Shown piece after piece: positions 16,423 through 24,790 of a DNA stretch of 64,000 nucleotides. This DNA is from Bacillota bacterium. Lineage in GTDB: Bacteria; Bacillota; Bacilli; Paenibacillales; UBA4045. The DNA is taken from contig JAEZQY010000029.1 of the NCBI GenBank assembly GCA_023441055.1, positions 124,001 to 188,000 on the forward strand, in the 5' to 3' direction. The position numbers and the translations under genes are program-made. Numbering within the stretch: the first letter of the stretch is position 1; each line of letters begins with the position of its first letter. The notes below the pieces were generated by a model. The model was not told where the DNA came from, ran no database searches, and saw only the letters and a program-made list of their open reading frames with translations.

Positions 16423-17288
16423 TCAAGCGCCTTGAACTTCTCGGGATGAATCATCATATCCACTTGCTCATATAACTTCTCAGGCTTATACAGCTCCTGC
16501 CAGCCCTCCTTGATGATCGCCCTTCGGCCATATGCAATCGCAATCTTGCACGCATCGGAGAATGGATTGACGTTCTCGAAGACGATGCCGAGCTGGATGT
16601 TGATATGGCCGAGCATGAAGTCCTTAGCCGCTTCATAGGGGACGCCGTTCCTCACCGCCTCCTCCATCGCCTCGCCCAGCACGGTCACCATCATGGAGCT
16701 GATCGTCTCCGCCATAGCCGGCTCCAGCATCGTCATCTGCTCGAGCGTAATGCGATGCGACCGCATAACCGGTGCATACATGCTCCGCGCCACGGCCTCA
16801 CCCACGGCATAATGCTCCTCCGGCCCCTGAACCAACGCGCATACAATCGCCTGCTTGGCTGCGACTCCGCCGAAGAAATCCCGCTTAGCTTCCAGCGTTA
16901 CCTCATCATTGAATACAGGCGGATGGCAGGGGTGGGCGACAAAATAGGTGATGTCCGCTCGTTCTGGCAGTTTGCCGATATAGGCAGCTGCGGGGTCTAG
17001 CAGGATTAACATAGCGCCTGATTTCATCATGGGGACGAATTGTGCTGCAACATCCCCGATCTTCACATCCGGAATAGCGAGAATAACCACATCCGCGTTC
17101 ACTACAGCTTCCTCAGAAGCCGTCGGCGCCAGCCCTCGCTTCTCGAGCTGTTGAATGCCGCTCTGGCTAATCTCCACATAGTAGACCGCGCTGTCTCCCT
17201 TCATTACGTTATCCGTTATACGACAGCCCATCTTCCCGCCTGCTCCGATTAATGCCAGCGTCGGTTGTTTCATTACCATCTCCATCAT
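16419..17288 (-). CDS. Probable D-apionate oxidoisomerase (ApnO-like)
   Basis: The 289-residue protein has an NAD-binding N-terminus (LIGAGGKMG), an AHPCHPP motif (His119, His122) and an all-helical C-terminus like the phosphogluconate-dehydrogenase-C-terminal family (PF16896). That family contains D-apionate oxidoisomerase, which oxidises and rearranges D-apionate to 3-oxo-isoapionate. Several in-frame ATGs follow AGGAGG; 17285 or 17279 gives better spacing than 17288. A TTGTAT-17-TAATAT promoter precedes it, with a GntR-type operator just upstream of the -35. Together with its neighbours this is the strongest single indicator of apiose/apionate catabolism in the window. Confidence 0.7.
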   Translation of the reverse strand: MMEMVMKQPTLALIGAGGKMGCRITDNVMKGDSAVYYVEISQSGIQQLEKRGLAPTASEEAVVNADVVILAIPDVKIGDVAAQFVPMMKSGAMLILLDPAAAYIGKLPERADITYFVAHPCHPPVFNDEVTLEAKRDFFGGVAAKQAIVCALVQGPEEHYAVGEAVARSMYAPVMRSHRITLEQMTMLEPAMAETISSMMVTVLGEAMEEAVRNGVPYEAAKDFMLGHINIQLGIVFENVNPFSDACKIAIAYGRRAIIKEGWQELYKPEKLYEQVDMMIHPEKFKALD

Positions 17289-17335
17289 AACCTCCTGTAA
17301 GTTGTTCTTCTCTGATACCGAATGTTCTCACCGCA

Positions 17336-17364
17336 ATATTAACATGTGCATCCTCGGAATACAA
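17336..17364 (-). promoter_or_regulatory. Promoter of the oxidoisomerase gene
   Basis: On the minus strand TTGTAT and TAATAT are 17 bases apart, with a predicted start near 17329. Confidence 0.5.
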
Positions 17365-17375
17365 TGTGTATTTAG

Positions 17376-17387
17376 ATTGTATACAAT
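17376..17387. promoter_or_regulatory. GntR/FadR-type operator copy 2
   Basis: ATTGTATACAAT again, here as part of the 14-base palindrome GATTGTATACAATC. It lies between the divergent oxidoisomerase and gntR promoters, a few bases from both -35 elements. Confidence 0.7.
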
Positions 17388-17393
17388 CATCTA

Positions 17394-17422
17394 TTGACAC
17401 ATGGAGCGCATTCTCATATGTT
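17394..17422 (+). promoter_or_regulatory. gntR promoter
   Basis: A consensus -35 TTGACA and a -10 TATGTT are 17 bases apart, with a predicted start near 17429. Confidence 0.65.
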
Positions 17423-17424
17423 AC

Positions 17425-17434
17425 ATGTATACAA
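17425..17434. promoter_or_regulatory. Partial GntR operator over the gntR start
   Basis: ATGTATACAA keeps the TGTATACA core of the two full operators and covers the predicted gntR transcription start, which suggests autorepression. Confidence 0.45.
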
Positions 17435-17461
17435 ATTGCACACAGTTAGGGGAAGACGACT

Positions 17462-18097
17462 ATGGCCAGTAAGACATTAAGAGAGAAAGCCTATGAACAA
17501 ATGCGTGAAATGATCTTGAGCGGTGAAATTAAACCAGGGGAGATGGTGCCGGAGAAGTATTGGGTCGAGCTGCTGCAGATGAGCAGGACACCCATTCGGT
17601 CAGCTATGGAGCGGCTTAGCTCGGAAGGCCTCGTGGTATATTCGCCCAATAAAGGGTTAAGCATACCTGAGCTCTCCCTGCAGCGAGTCGTTGATTTCTT
17701 CGACTTCCGGATTGCGCTGGAGCAATATATCGTTCAGAAGCTCGCCAGACAAATCTGGTCCGATGATGAGAAAGCCTGGTTTCAAGACAACCTGGAAGCC
17801 CAGCGCTATTACATGGAGTCTAACAATTACGTAGAATTTACGAAGCTTGATTCGGAATATCATTGTAAATTGGCTGATATCTACAACAATCTTGAAATTG
17901 CGCAGACGATGCGCAACCTGCAGGACAAGCTGTATCAGAATGGACTGCGCGTGCTTCGGAAGGACAATGCTCGCATTCTCAAATCTTATCAAGATCACAA
18001 GCAAATCTATGAGAGCATCGTCCTCGGTGAAGCCTCAGCAGCCGAACAGCTGATGGTGGAGCATCTGGAGTATGGGAAGCGAATATTGACCATGTAG
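17462..18097 (+). CDS. GntR family regulator, FadR/FCD subfamily
   Basis: The 211-residue protein has an N-terminal GntR winged helix (residues about 5-70; EKYWVELLQMSRTPIRSAMERLSSEGLV) and an all-helical FCD effector domain (about 78-205) with histidines placed as in metal/carboxylate-binding FCD proteins (DSEYHCKL, YQDHKQIY). FCD regulators usually sense carboxylic acids or sugar acids, so apionate or a derivative is a fitting effector. It is divergent from the oxidoisomerase gene; palindromes of the type bound by FadR-like proteins lie in its own promoter and 1.9 kb away in the other divergent promoter of the cluster. Confidence 0.85.
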   Translation: MASKTLREKAYEQMREMILSGEIKPGEMVPEKYWVELLQMSRTPIRSAMERLSSEGLVVYSPNKGLSIPELSLQRVVDFFDFRIALEQYIVQKLARQIWSDDEKAWFQDNLEAQRYYMESNNYVEFTKLDSEYHCKLADIYNNLEIAQTMRNLQDKLYQNGLRVLRKDNARILKSYQDHKQIYESIVLGEASAAEQLMVEHLEYGKRILTM

Positions 18098-18138
18098 CAT
18101 TGGAGCTGCGCAGGTAGTCTCACAGTTATGCTGTAGTT

Positions 18139-19083
18139 TTATGAATTGAACTCCAGCTTCCGCAGCTTCGTCGGCGCCGGACAGTTAAACTTGCTGAACA
18201 CCTTGTACAACAGATCGGCGCTGCTTAATCCGCATTTGTACGCAATCTCCTCGGTCGTCAGACCCGTCTCCAGCACCAGCTGCTTAGCCGCCATGAAGCG
18301 GTGATAGCTTAAGTAATCCTTGAATGTCTGATTAAATTCCCGCTTCAGAATGCGGTTCGTCTGCTTCTCGCTGAGGAACAGCTCACGCGCCAGATCATGC
18401 ACCGTAATATCATCCATATAACGCCTACGGACGAACTCGGTGATGAGCGCCAGACGCTCGCTTCGCTCATCTTTATCCGTACTAGCGTACTTATAAATGC
18501 CGTCCTTATGACGGACTAAGGAGCGATACACCCCAAGCAGCAGCTCCGCGATCAATGTCTGCACGCGCAGCAGATAGCCGGGCTCTCGGTGCTCTGCTTC
18601 CTTGAAGATGTCCTCGAACAGCTCCTTCATTCGATACACGTCCTTCAGAGCGAATGGATAAGCCTGCCTGAACACAGCTGCCAGCTCTTCCGCTTCTGCC
18701 CGCAGCCGCTCATCCTCGACTCCATCTTCCCTAATGGACAGGTCGAACGCCAAGCAATATTCGCCCATCGGGTTGTCGCGATCGGCCTTCTGCCAATGCG
18801 GGACACCCGGACCCGTCACATACCATTCCCCGCTCTTCACCTCGAATGCCGTATCCTCCACTCGGATCATCCCTTTGCCGTATGGAATAATGTGCAGCTC
18901 AATATCCGGCTGACTGTGCTCAGGCACCTCCCAGTCCGGATTCGGTATGACCTTATGCAATTGATGGACCGTCACCGTCAGTGGACCCAGCCTCGTCTGC
19001 ATCCCGACATCATGTGGTCCGGCCGTAGGAACGACCACAATATCGCCACGCTCCATCCGAAGCGAATAGCCGTACTGATTCAT
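18139..19083 (-). CDS. AraC family regulator with cupin sensor
   Basis: The 314-residue cytoplasmic regulator combines an N-terminal cupin-like domain (ELHIIPYGKGMIRVEDTAFEVKSGEWYVTGPGVPHW) with a C-terminal AraC double helix-turn-helix (about residues 210-310; TTEEIAYKCGLSSADLLYKVFSKF). Such proteins sense sugars. It is transcribed divergently from the GH92-like gene, separated by about 130 bases, and most likely controls it. The effector is unknown. Confidence 0.82.
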   Translation of the reverse strand: MNQYGYSLRMERGDIVVVPTAGPHDVGMQTRLGPLTVTVHQLHKVIPNPDWEVPEHSQPDIELHIIPYGKGMIRVEDTAFEVKSGEWYVTGPGVPHWQKADRDNPMGEYCLAFDLSIREDGVEDERLRAEAEELAAVFRQAYPFALKDVYRMKELFEDIFKEAEHREPGYLLRVQTLIAELLLGVYRSLVRHKDGIYKYASTDKDERSERLALITEFVRRRYMDDITVHDLARELFLSEKQTNRILKREFNQTFKDYLSYHRFMAAKQLVLETGLTTEEIAYKCGLSSADLLYKVFSKFNCPAPTKLRKLEFNS

Positions 19084-19215
19084 CCTCCATCCCCCTTCGC
19101 CACATGTCTGAAATTGACCCTAATCATGTCCGTAATCACCGTACGAATTGCTCGCTCTCTCTATTATAATCGTTGGAAACCCATAACAACACTAGGATTG
19201 GAGCTGAATGCGCGA

Positions 19216-21408
19216 ATGTCACACCCCTCCTCCCGCAAAATAGACCTTATTCAGCCGCTCACCGGTACTGCCGGAATGGGCAACTGTCTGGTCGGGCCTT
19301 ATCGCCCGATGGGACTCGTCCGCATCGGCCCGGACAGCCTCATACCGCAGCCCAATGGCGGCTACCAGCCTGGCATGCCGCTAGGCCGATTCAGTCATAT
19401 GCACGTGTCCGGCACCGGCGGACCGCCGCGCTATGGCCATGTCGCAATCACCCCGTTCACTGGGGAGCCGGTCAGGCGCCGAATGCCGCCTTATCTCCGG
19501 CCTCCTCTAGAACGCAGGCATGATGCTTATCCGCAAGATGAGCAAGCCTTGGTCGGCCATTATGCGGTACGCATGATGCCGTGGAACGTACATTGCGAGC
19601 TCACCTGCACGCGGCATGTCGGCGTACACCGCTACAGCTTCCCTGCCGGCAAGCCGGCACGGCTGCTGCTCGATGCAGCTGCCGTCCTGAACGACGGGCA
19701 GGTCGGTCCCGGTACCGCGGACCTGACACAGGCTTGGGATTCGGAGACAGGCAATGTCGGAGGTTGGATGCAGTGGGTCAGCGACCGCCAGCTTATCGGA
19801 CGAAGTGACTTTCGAGGCGGCTGGGGGCATGAGGGCTCTTATTCGGTCTACTATTATTATGAATCGGATGAGCCGTTCCAGGAGCTGCTTCTAGCTACGG
19901 AAGGCGGACATATGTCTGCGGTCACAGGGGACGATGTGAGCGGCAAGGGTATCCGCTGTGTGCTGTCGTATCCGGAAGCCGCTACAGTGGAAATTCGTGT
20001 CGGCATCTCCTTCGTCTCGGTTGCCAATGCTCGCGATTACGTCCGACAGGAAGCGGCTGGTAAGCGCTTCGAGGACATCCACGCTGAGCATGCGGATGAA
20101 TGGGAGCAGCTGTTGTCTGGCTATCGAATCGAAGGCGGAACGCTGGAGCAGCGCCAGATGTTCTACTCCATGCTGTATCGCCTGTACGGCATGCCAACCG
20201 ATCTCGGTGTGGACGAGGAGAACCCCTATTGGAAGTCCGGTGTCCGCCAATTCACCGACTATTATTGCTTGTGGGACAGCATCCGCAACGCGAACAGCTT
20301 CTTCCATCTGTTCGACCCCGGGCTGTCGCGAGATCTGATGAACGCGCTGCTCGATATCGCGGATCATACCGGCTGGCTGCCGGATGCCCACATCGCGCAC
20401 CAGCACGCATACATGCAGAGCGCTTGCGCCTGCGACATCCTGTTCCCTGAAGCCGCATTGAAGGGCATTGCCGGCGTGGATTACAATAAGGCGCTTCGAT
20501 ACTTGCGCAAGAACAATGAGCAGACACCGCCTAACGTGCTGGTTAAGGGGCGGTATATCGACGACTACAACAAGCTGGGCTACCTATCGACGAACGTACC
20601 CAAGGGCTCGGTATCCCGCCACCTGGAATACACGTATCACGACTGGTGCATCAGCAGACTGGCCGGACTGCTCGGTGACGGCGAAACTGAAAATCGTTAT
20701 AGGGAGCAAGCAGATCGAGTATGGAACTTGTGGAACTCGGACACCGGCACCTTCTACCCCCGACATCCAGACGGCAGCTGGCTGGAAGGCTATGATCCGT
20801 GGACAGAGCCGCCGGAGGGCTGGAATGATCCGAGCTGCTATGAGGGCAGCACCGCCGTCTGGAGCATGAACGTGTTCCAGGACTTCCGCGGGCTGATGGA
20901 GCGAATGGGCGGTTCCGACGGGTTCATTCGGATGCTGGACCGCATATTCGAGCAGAAGCTGTTCCAGGTGAAGGAAACCCGGATGCATCTGCCGCATCTA
21001 TACACGTATGCTGGTTGTCCGGATCTAGCTGCCGAGAAGGTGCTGGAGAGCCTCGCCTTGTTCCGCCCGATTCCAGACGGACTGCCGGACAACGAAGACT
21101 TCGGCTGTCAGAGCGGCTACTTCCTCTGGCATGCGATGGGCATATACCCGATCTACGGGCAGATGCATTATATGCTATCGCCGCCTCTCTTCGATCGAGT
21201 GGAAGCTGAGATGGGCGAATTCGGGACACTGACGATTACCGCAGATCGGGCGGGAGGCGGTTCTTTTGTGCAGCATGTATCACTCGACGGCGTACAGCTG
21301 GACCGCGCTTGGGTGACGCATGAGGAGCTGACGCGATCGAAGAAACTGCACTTCGTGCTGGGTGACCAGCCCAGTGCTTGGGCGACGGGCTCGCCTCCAC
21401 CGAACTAA
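19216..21408 (+). CDS. GH92-like glycoside hydrolase (alpha-mannosidase family), intracellular
   Basis: The 730-residue protein shows the GH92 layout: an N-terminal beta domain opening with PLTGTAGMGNCLVGPYRPMG, then an (alpha/alpha)6 catalytic half. Family motifs are present in altered form: ETRMHLPHLYTYAG (Glu587) where GH92 has GNEPSHH...YNYAG, and DNEDFGCQSGYFLWHAMGIYP where it has NDDxGxxSAWY. GH92 enzymes are usually calcium-dependent exo-alpha-mannosidases and secreted; no signal peptide exists here, so it probably acts on an imported oligosaccharide. The ATG at 19216 has GGAG 12 bases upstream; a longer frame overlaps the AraC gene and is rejected. Substrate uncertain. Confidence 0.8.
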   Translation: MSHPSSRKIDLIQPLTGTAGMGNCLVGPYRPMGLVRIGPDSLIPQPNGGYQPGMPLGRFSHMHVSGTGGPPRYGHVAITPFTGEPVRRRMPPYLRPPLERRHDAYPQDEQALVGHYAVRMMPWNVHCELTCTRHVGVHRYSFPAGKPARLLLDAAAVLNDGQVGPGTADLTQAWDSETGNVGGWMQWVSDRQLIGRSDFRGGWGHEGSYSVYYYYESDEPFQELLLATEGGHMSAVTGDDVSGKGIRCVLSYPEAATVEIRVGISFVSVANARDYVRQEAAGKRFEDIHAEHADEWEQLLSGYRIEGGTLEQRQMFYSMLYRLYGMPTDLGVDEENPYWKSGVRQFTDYYCLWDSIRNANSFFHLFDPGLSRDLMNALLDIADHTGWLPDAHIAHQHAYMQSACACDILFPEAALKGIAGVDYNKALRYLRKNNEQTPPNVLVKGRYIDDYNKLGYLSTNVPKGSVSRHLEYTYHDWCISRLAGLLGDGETENRYREQADRVWNLWNSDTGTFYPRHPDGSWLEGYDPWTEPPEGWNDPSCYEGSTAVWSMNVFQDFRGLMERMGGSDGFIRMLDRIFEQKLFQVKETRMHLPHLYTYAGCPDLAAEKVLESLALFRPIPDGLPDNEDFGCQSGYFLWHAMGIYPIYGQMHYMLSPPLFDRVEAEMGEFGTLTITADRAGGGSFVQHVSLDGVQLDRAWVTHEELTRSKKLHFVLGDQPSAWATGSPPPN

Positions 21409-21423
21409 TCCATTAGGGGAAAA

Positions 21424-21451
21424 GACCCCCGCATTGAAGCATGCAGGGGTC
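21424..21451 (-). terminator. Terminator of the FAD oxidoreductase gene
   Basis: GACCCC and GGGGTC, with inner GCAT/ATGC pairs, form a hairpin that on the minus strand is followed by TTTTCCCC. It sits between two convergent 3' ends and may act in both directions. Confidence 0.7.
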
Positions 21452-21468
21452 CGTCTCCTCACGAAAGC

Positions 21469-23721
21469 TTAAGCGTATACGCGAATTTCCACCAATTCCG
21501 CATAGCGGCTGCCGTTGGTTCGCTCAACCACGACACGCAGCGCATCCGTCGCAACTGCCGTTGCCAGCCTGTGTACGTTATGGCGCTTGCGGTTATCCTG
21601 CACGGTTACGAGCTGAATCCATGCTCCATCGACGTAAGCCTCTACGCGATAATCGCGAGCAATCTCAGGCACGATTTCGAATGGTGTACGGTGATGGTGC
21701 AGATTAATAATATCCTCATTCACATCACTATTCCAGGTCAAGTCGATCTCTTGCACAGCTACGCTGTTGTTCCATTGCAGCTGAAGCCATTGTTCGCCAA
21801 ACTCCTGCATCGCCTCCGACGTCCATTGATGCGGACCGCCATAAGGTCTCTTGAATCCATCGATCGCCTTCACCGGTGCATAAGCTTGAGTTGGCAACAG
21901 GCCGCGGAAGCAGAACATCCTGCGCATGAACGGCTTCATGCTCCATTGTACGAGCGGCTGTGATGCATCCGTGTCCTCCAGCTCCTTCACCGCATGCGGG
22001 GTTGCGCCGCGCTGGAAGATGAGTGCGCCGAACAGGGGAGCATCCGCCATATGGAGCGCGATATGCTCATTCGCTCTAATCACGATGAAGGCGTTGCAGG
22101 CGGTCTCCGGCTTCCAGGCCAGGTTGACGCGCACCCATTGTGCCGCGCCCTGCCCAACAGTAACCGTATCGCTGACCTGCAAGGACTTCGGCACGTAGTT
22201 CTCTGCTCTGCCGGTATCCCATAGCTCCACCGTCAGCTCCGTATCCGAGTCTGCGTCGACGAGGAATTCGAATTCGCCAACTTCCGGATCGACCGGCACG
22301 AGTAAGCCGGCATCCAATAAGAGCGGATGCAGCTCGCCGGAATCAGCTGCGGCCGACAGCACCGTCAGCTCGGACGATGCCGACACCTCCGCTTGACGCG
22401 CCAGATCCAGCGAATCGCCGTTCGCTAACCCAATGATGGATGCGTCATGACGCAACAGCGTCTGCTGCAACTCGTCCAGCTTCGACTCATAGATGCCTCT
22501 CGGCGACAATCCGTGCTTCACGCACAGCGCTGCAGCCGTGCCTGCTGCTTCGCCCATCACCGCGCAAGTCGCCATCACGCGCGTCGTACCGAAGGCAACG
22601 TGGGTGGCGCTAATGTCCCGGCCCGCGAATAGCAGGTTGGAGATATTCACCGAATATAACGAACGATACGGAATGTGATAGTTACCGTCCGCATGCCAGT
22701 GCTTCGAGCCGCTCTCTGTTGCGTACATGCCTTGCGGCGGATGCAGATCAATTGACCAGCCGCCATACGCCACGCGGTCTTCGAATGGCTGCTGAGCTAA
22801 TATATCATTCTGGTTGAGAATATAGTCGCCGACGAATCGTCGATATTCTCGCTTCCCTGGCAGCGAACCGACCCATTCGAGCGTCATATTATCTGCATCG
22901 AACTTACCGGAGTTCTTAATATAATCCCATATGCCGTAGATCACTGACCACAGCTCATCGCGAATGCGCTCATTATCATGAACGGCGTCCAACTCGCCGC
23001 CCCATTCAATCCACCAGTAATGGCAGCCTGAATCACCGCTGCGGATAACACGGTTCATCGGGATCGCCGTCGTCGTGATGTCCTTGGCGAAGCTTGGCGG
23101 ATCGAACTTAACTGGATGACCGACATCCTTCGTGTAGAACAGAATAGTACTGCCGAGCGTAATGCCATCTGCAACCTCTGGCGCCCATGGCTCGTTGAAC
23201 TCGGATTGCGCCTCGCGGCCAAGACGATACTTGGCGCCGGCCATGAAGCCGACCAGCCCGTCGCCGGTGCAATCCAGATACACCGGGCTCTCGAAGCGGA
23301 TCCGACGCTCCGAGCCCATCATCCAGCCAGTGACCGAACGGATCATGCGGTTGTCCGCATCGCCGTCCGCCTCTACTTCGTGCACATCCGTATTGAGGAA
23401 CAGCTCGATATTCGGCTCAGACTTGACGGCTTCCAGTACGACCAGATCCCACAGGTATGGATTACCTTCGGGATTGCGATATTGATTCTCCAGGAACAGC
23501 TCACCCATAATACCGGTTTCCCGCGCATAACGATGCTTGAAATGCGCAGTCGCGCCGCACACCCACACCCGAACTTCACTGCTGGAATTACCGCCGAGTA
23601 CAGGTCGGTTATTGATCAGGGCCACAGATTGTCCCAGTCTGGCCGCGGCGATCGCCGCACATACACCAGCCAGTCCTCCGCCAACTACTACAACATCCTT
23701 CATGACCGTCTCTTCTCTCAT
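21469..23721 (-). CDS. FAD-dependent oxidoreductase with C-terminal beta domains
   Basis: The 750-residue protein starts with a dinucleotide-binding fold (VVVGGGLAGVCAAIAAARLG) and a conserved LGGNSSSEVRVWVCG stretch. The FAD-oxidored family (PF12831) core runs to about residue 430, including LLFAGRDISATHVAFGTTRVMATCAVMGEAAGTAA. The last 300 residues look like two beta-sandwich, carbohydrate-binding-like domains. No signal peptide is present. Related proteins occur in polysaccharide-use loci but their substrates are largely unknown; oxidation of a sugar or aglycone is only a guess. Alternative start ATG at 23703. It is convergent with the GH92-like gene and upstream on the same strand lie the permeases of a sugar importer. 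Confidence 0.8.
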   Translation of the reverse strand: MREETVMKDVVVVGGGLAGVCAAIAAARLGQSVALINNRPVLGGNSSSEVRVWVCGATAHFKHRYARETGIMGELFLENQYRNPEGNPYLWDLVVLEAVKSEPNIELFLNTDVHEVEADGDADNRMIRSVTGWMMGSERRIRFESPVYLDCTGDGLVGFMAGAKYRLGREAQSEFNEPWAPEVADGITLGSTILFYTKDVGHPVKFDPPSFAKDITTTAIPMNRVIRSGDSGCHYWWIEWGGELDAVHDNERIRDELWSVIYGIWDYIKNSGKFDADNMTLEWVGSLPGKREYRRFVGDYILNQNDILAQQPFEDRVAYGGWSIDLHPPQGMYATESGSKHWHADGNYHIPYRSLYSVNISNLLFAGRDISATHVAFGTTRVMATCAVMGEAAGTAAALCVKHGLSPRGIYESKLDELQQTLLRHDASIIGLANGDSLDLARQAEVSASSELTVLSAAADSGELHPLLLDAGLLVPVDPEVGEFEFLVDADSDTELTVELWDTGRAENYVPKSLQVSDTVTVGQGAAQWVRVNLAWKPETACNAFIVIRANEHIALHMADAPLFGALIFQRGATPHAVKELEDTDASQPLVQWSMKPFMRRMFCFRGLLPTQAYAPVKAIDGFKRPYGGPHQWTSEAMQEFGEQWLQLQWNNSVAVQEIDLTWNSDVNEDIINLHHHRTPFEIVPEIARDYRVEAYVDGAWIQLVTVQDNRKRHNVHRLATAVATDALRVVVERTNGSRYAELVEIRVYA

Positions 23722-23898
23722 CTGTCCTTCATTCCTTTATCTCATATTGGGTGTTCCAGATAAACGGCTCTGCCGTCCTCCAAGTTTGCGTAGCAAACTA
23801 CTTCGTAAGCAAGGGTGTTTCCGTTTTATCGTCGATATATAAGCACCTTTGAGTTGAAAACTTATAAAGTCTTATATATACACAAATCACATCATCAC

Positions 23899-24771
23899 TT
23901 AACCTTTGACCGCAGAATTCGTTATCCCTTGCACGATGAAGCGCTGCCCGAGCAGGAATACGATAATCATCGGTAAGATGCCGGCGGTCGCCGCTGCCAT
24001 CATCCCGTTGTAGTCGACCATATTTTCCTGTATGAAATTTTGCAAGCCTAATGGCACGGTATACAGCTTTTCATCAATCAAGAATACGAGCGCATTCTCA
24101 TAATCATTCCAATGCCAAGAGAAATCGATAATGGCCAGAGTTGCCAGCGCCGGCTTCGCCAGCGGCAGAATCAAGCGGAAGAAGATTCGCAGATGCCCCG
24201 CCCCGTCAATAAACGCCGATTCCGAGATCTCGCTCGGTACGGACAGGAAGAACTGCCTGAGCAGGAATACGCCGAACATCGTGAACATTCCTGGCAGAAT
24301 AAGCGCCAAGTGCGTATTGTAGATTCCCGCCCATTCGAACATGATAAATTTCGGCACGAACAATACTTGCGGCGGCACCATCATCATGGATAAGTAGACC
24401 AGGAACATGGCGTCTCTGCCTTTGAATTGCACGCGGGAGAACCCATAGGCTGCGAATGCTGACAAGAAGACCGCGCCTGCCGTGCTGATCGTGGATACCT
24501 TCAGCGAATTCAAGTAATACGTAACGAAGCTCTTGTTGCCTGTCCACACTTTAATATGGTGATCCCATCGCAGCTCCGAAGGGAACCAACTGATCGGATA
24601 ATCGAACACTTCCGACGGTGCCTTAAACGATGTGCTGATCATCCACAGGAACGGAATGACCGTCATAATGGCGAAGAAGAGCATAAGCATCGTCACCGCT
24701 AATTTGGTGATGCTGAATTCCGATAGGCGGGATGGACGGAGCCCGGATTGTAGAATCGTGATTGTCTTCAT
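23899..24771 (-). CDS. Sugar ABC transporter permease, MalG/AraQ type
   Basis: The 290-residue permease has six membrane segments, the IPFLWMISTSFK motif after the first of them, and the EAA-type loop (SESAFIDGAGHLRIFFRLILPLAKPAL). It ends with LGQRFIVQGITNSAVKG, typical of family 1 sugar transporters. It lies 19 bases downstream of the partner permease and shares its operon. The substrate is probably an oligosaccharide processed by the GH92-like enzyme or the oxidoreductase nearby. Confidence 0.9.
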   Translation of the reverse strand: MKTITILQSGLRPSRLSEFSITKLAVTMLMLFFAIMTVIPFLWMISTSFKAPSEVFDYPISWFPSELRWDHHIKVWTGNKSFVTYYLNSLKVSTISTAGAVFLSAFAAYGFSRVQFKGRDAMFLVYLSMMMVPPQVLFVPKFIMFEWAGIYNTHLALILPGMFTMFGVFLLRQFFLSVPSEISESAFIDGAGHLRIFFRLILPLAKPALATLAIIDFSWHWNDYENALVFLIDEKLYTVPLGLQNFIQENMVDYNGMMAAATAGILPMIIVFLLGQRFIVQGITNSAVKG

Positions 24772-24790
24772 GAATATCCCCCTTCCATTA

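Noticed and set aside
18589..19215. Long in-frame extension upstream of the GH92-like gene
   Set aside because: It lies antisense to a well-supported AraC gene, has no ribosome site at its start, and the GH92 domain begins only after 19216.
24112..24393. Plus-strand frames inside the permease genes
   Set aside because: They are antisense shadows of conserved membrane proteins with no family signal.
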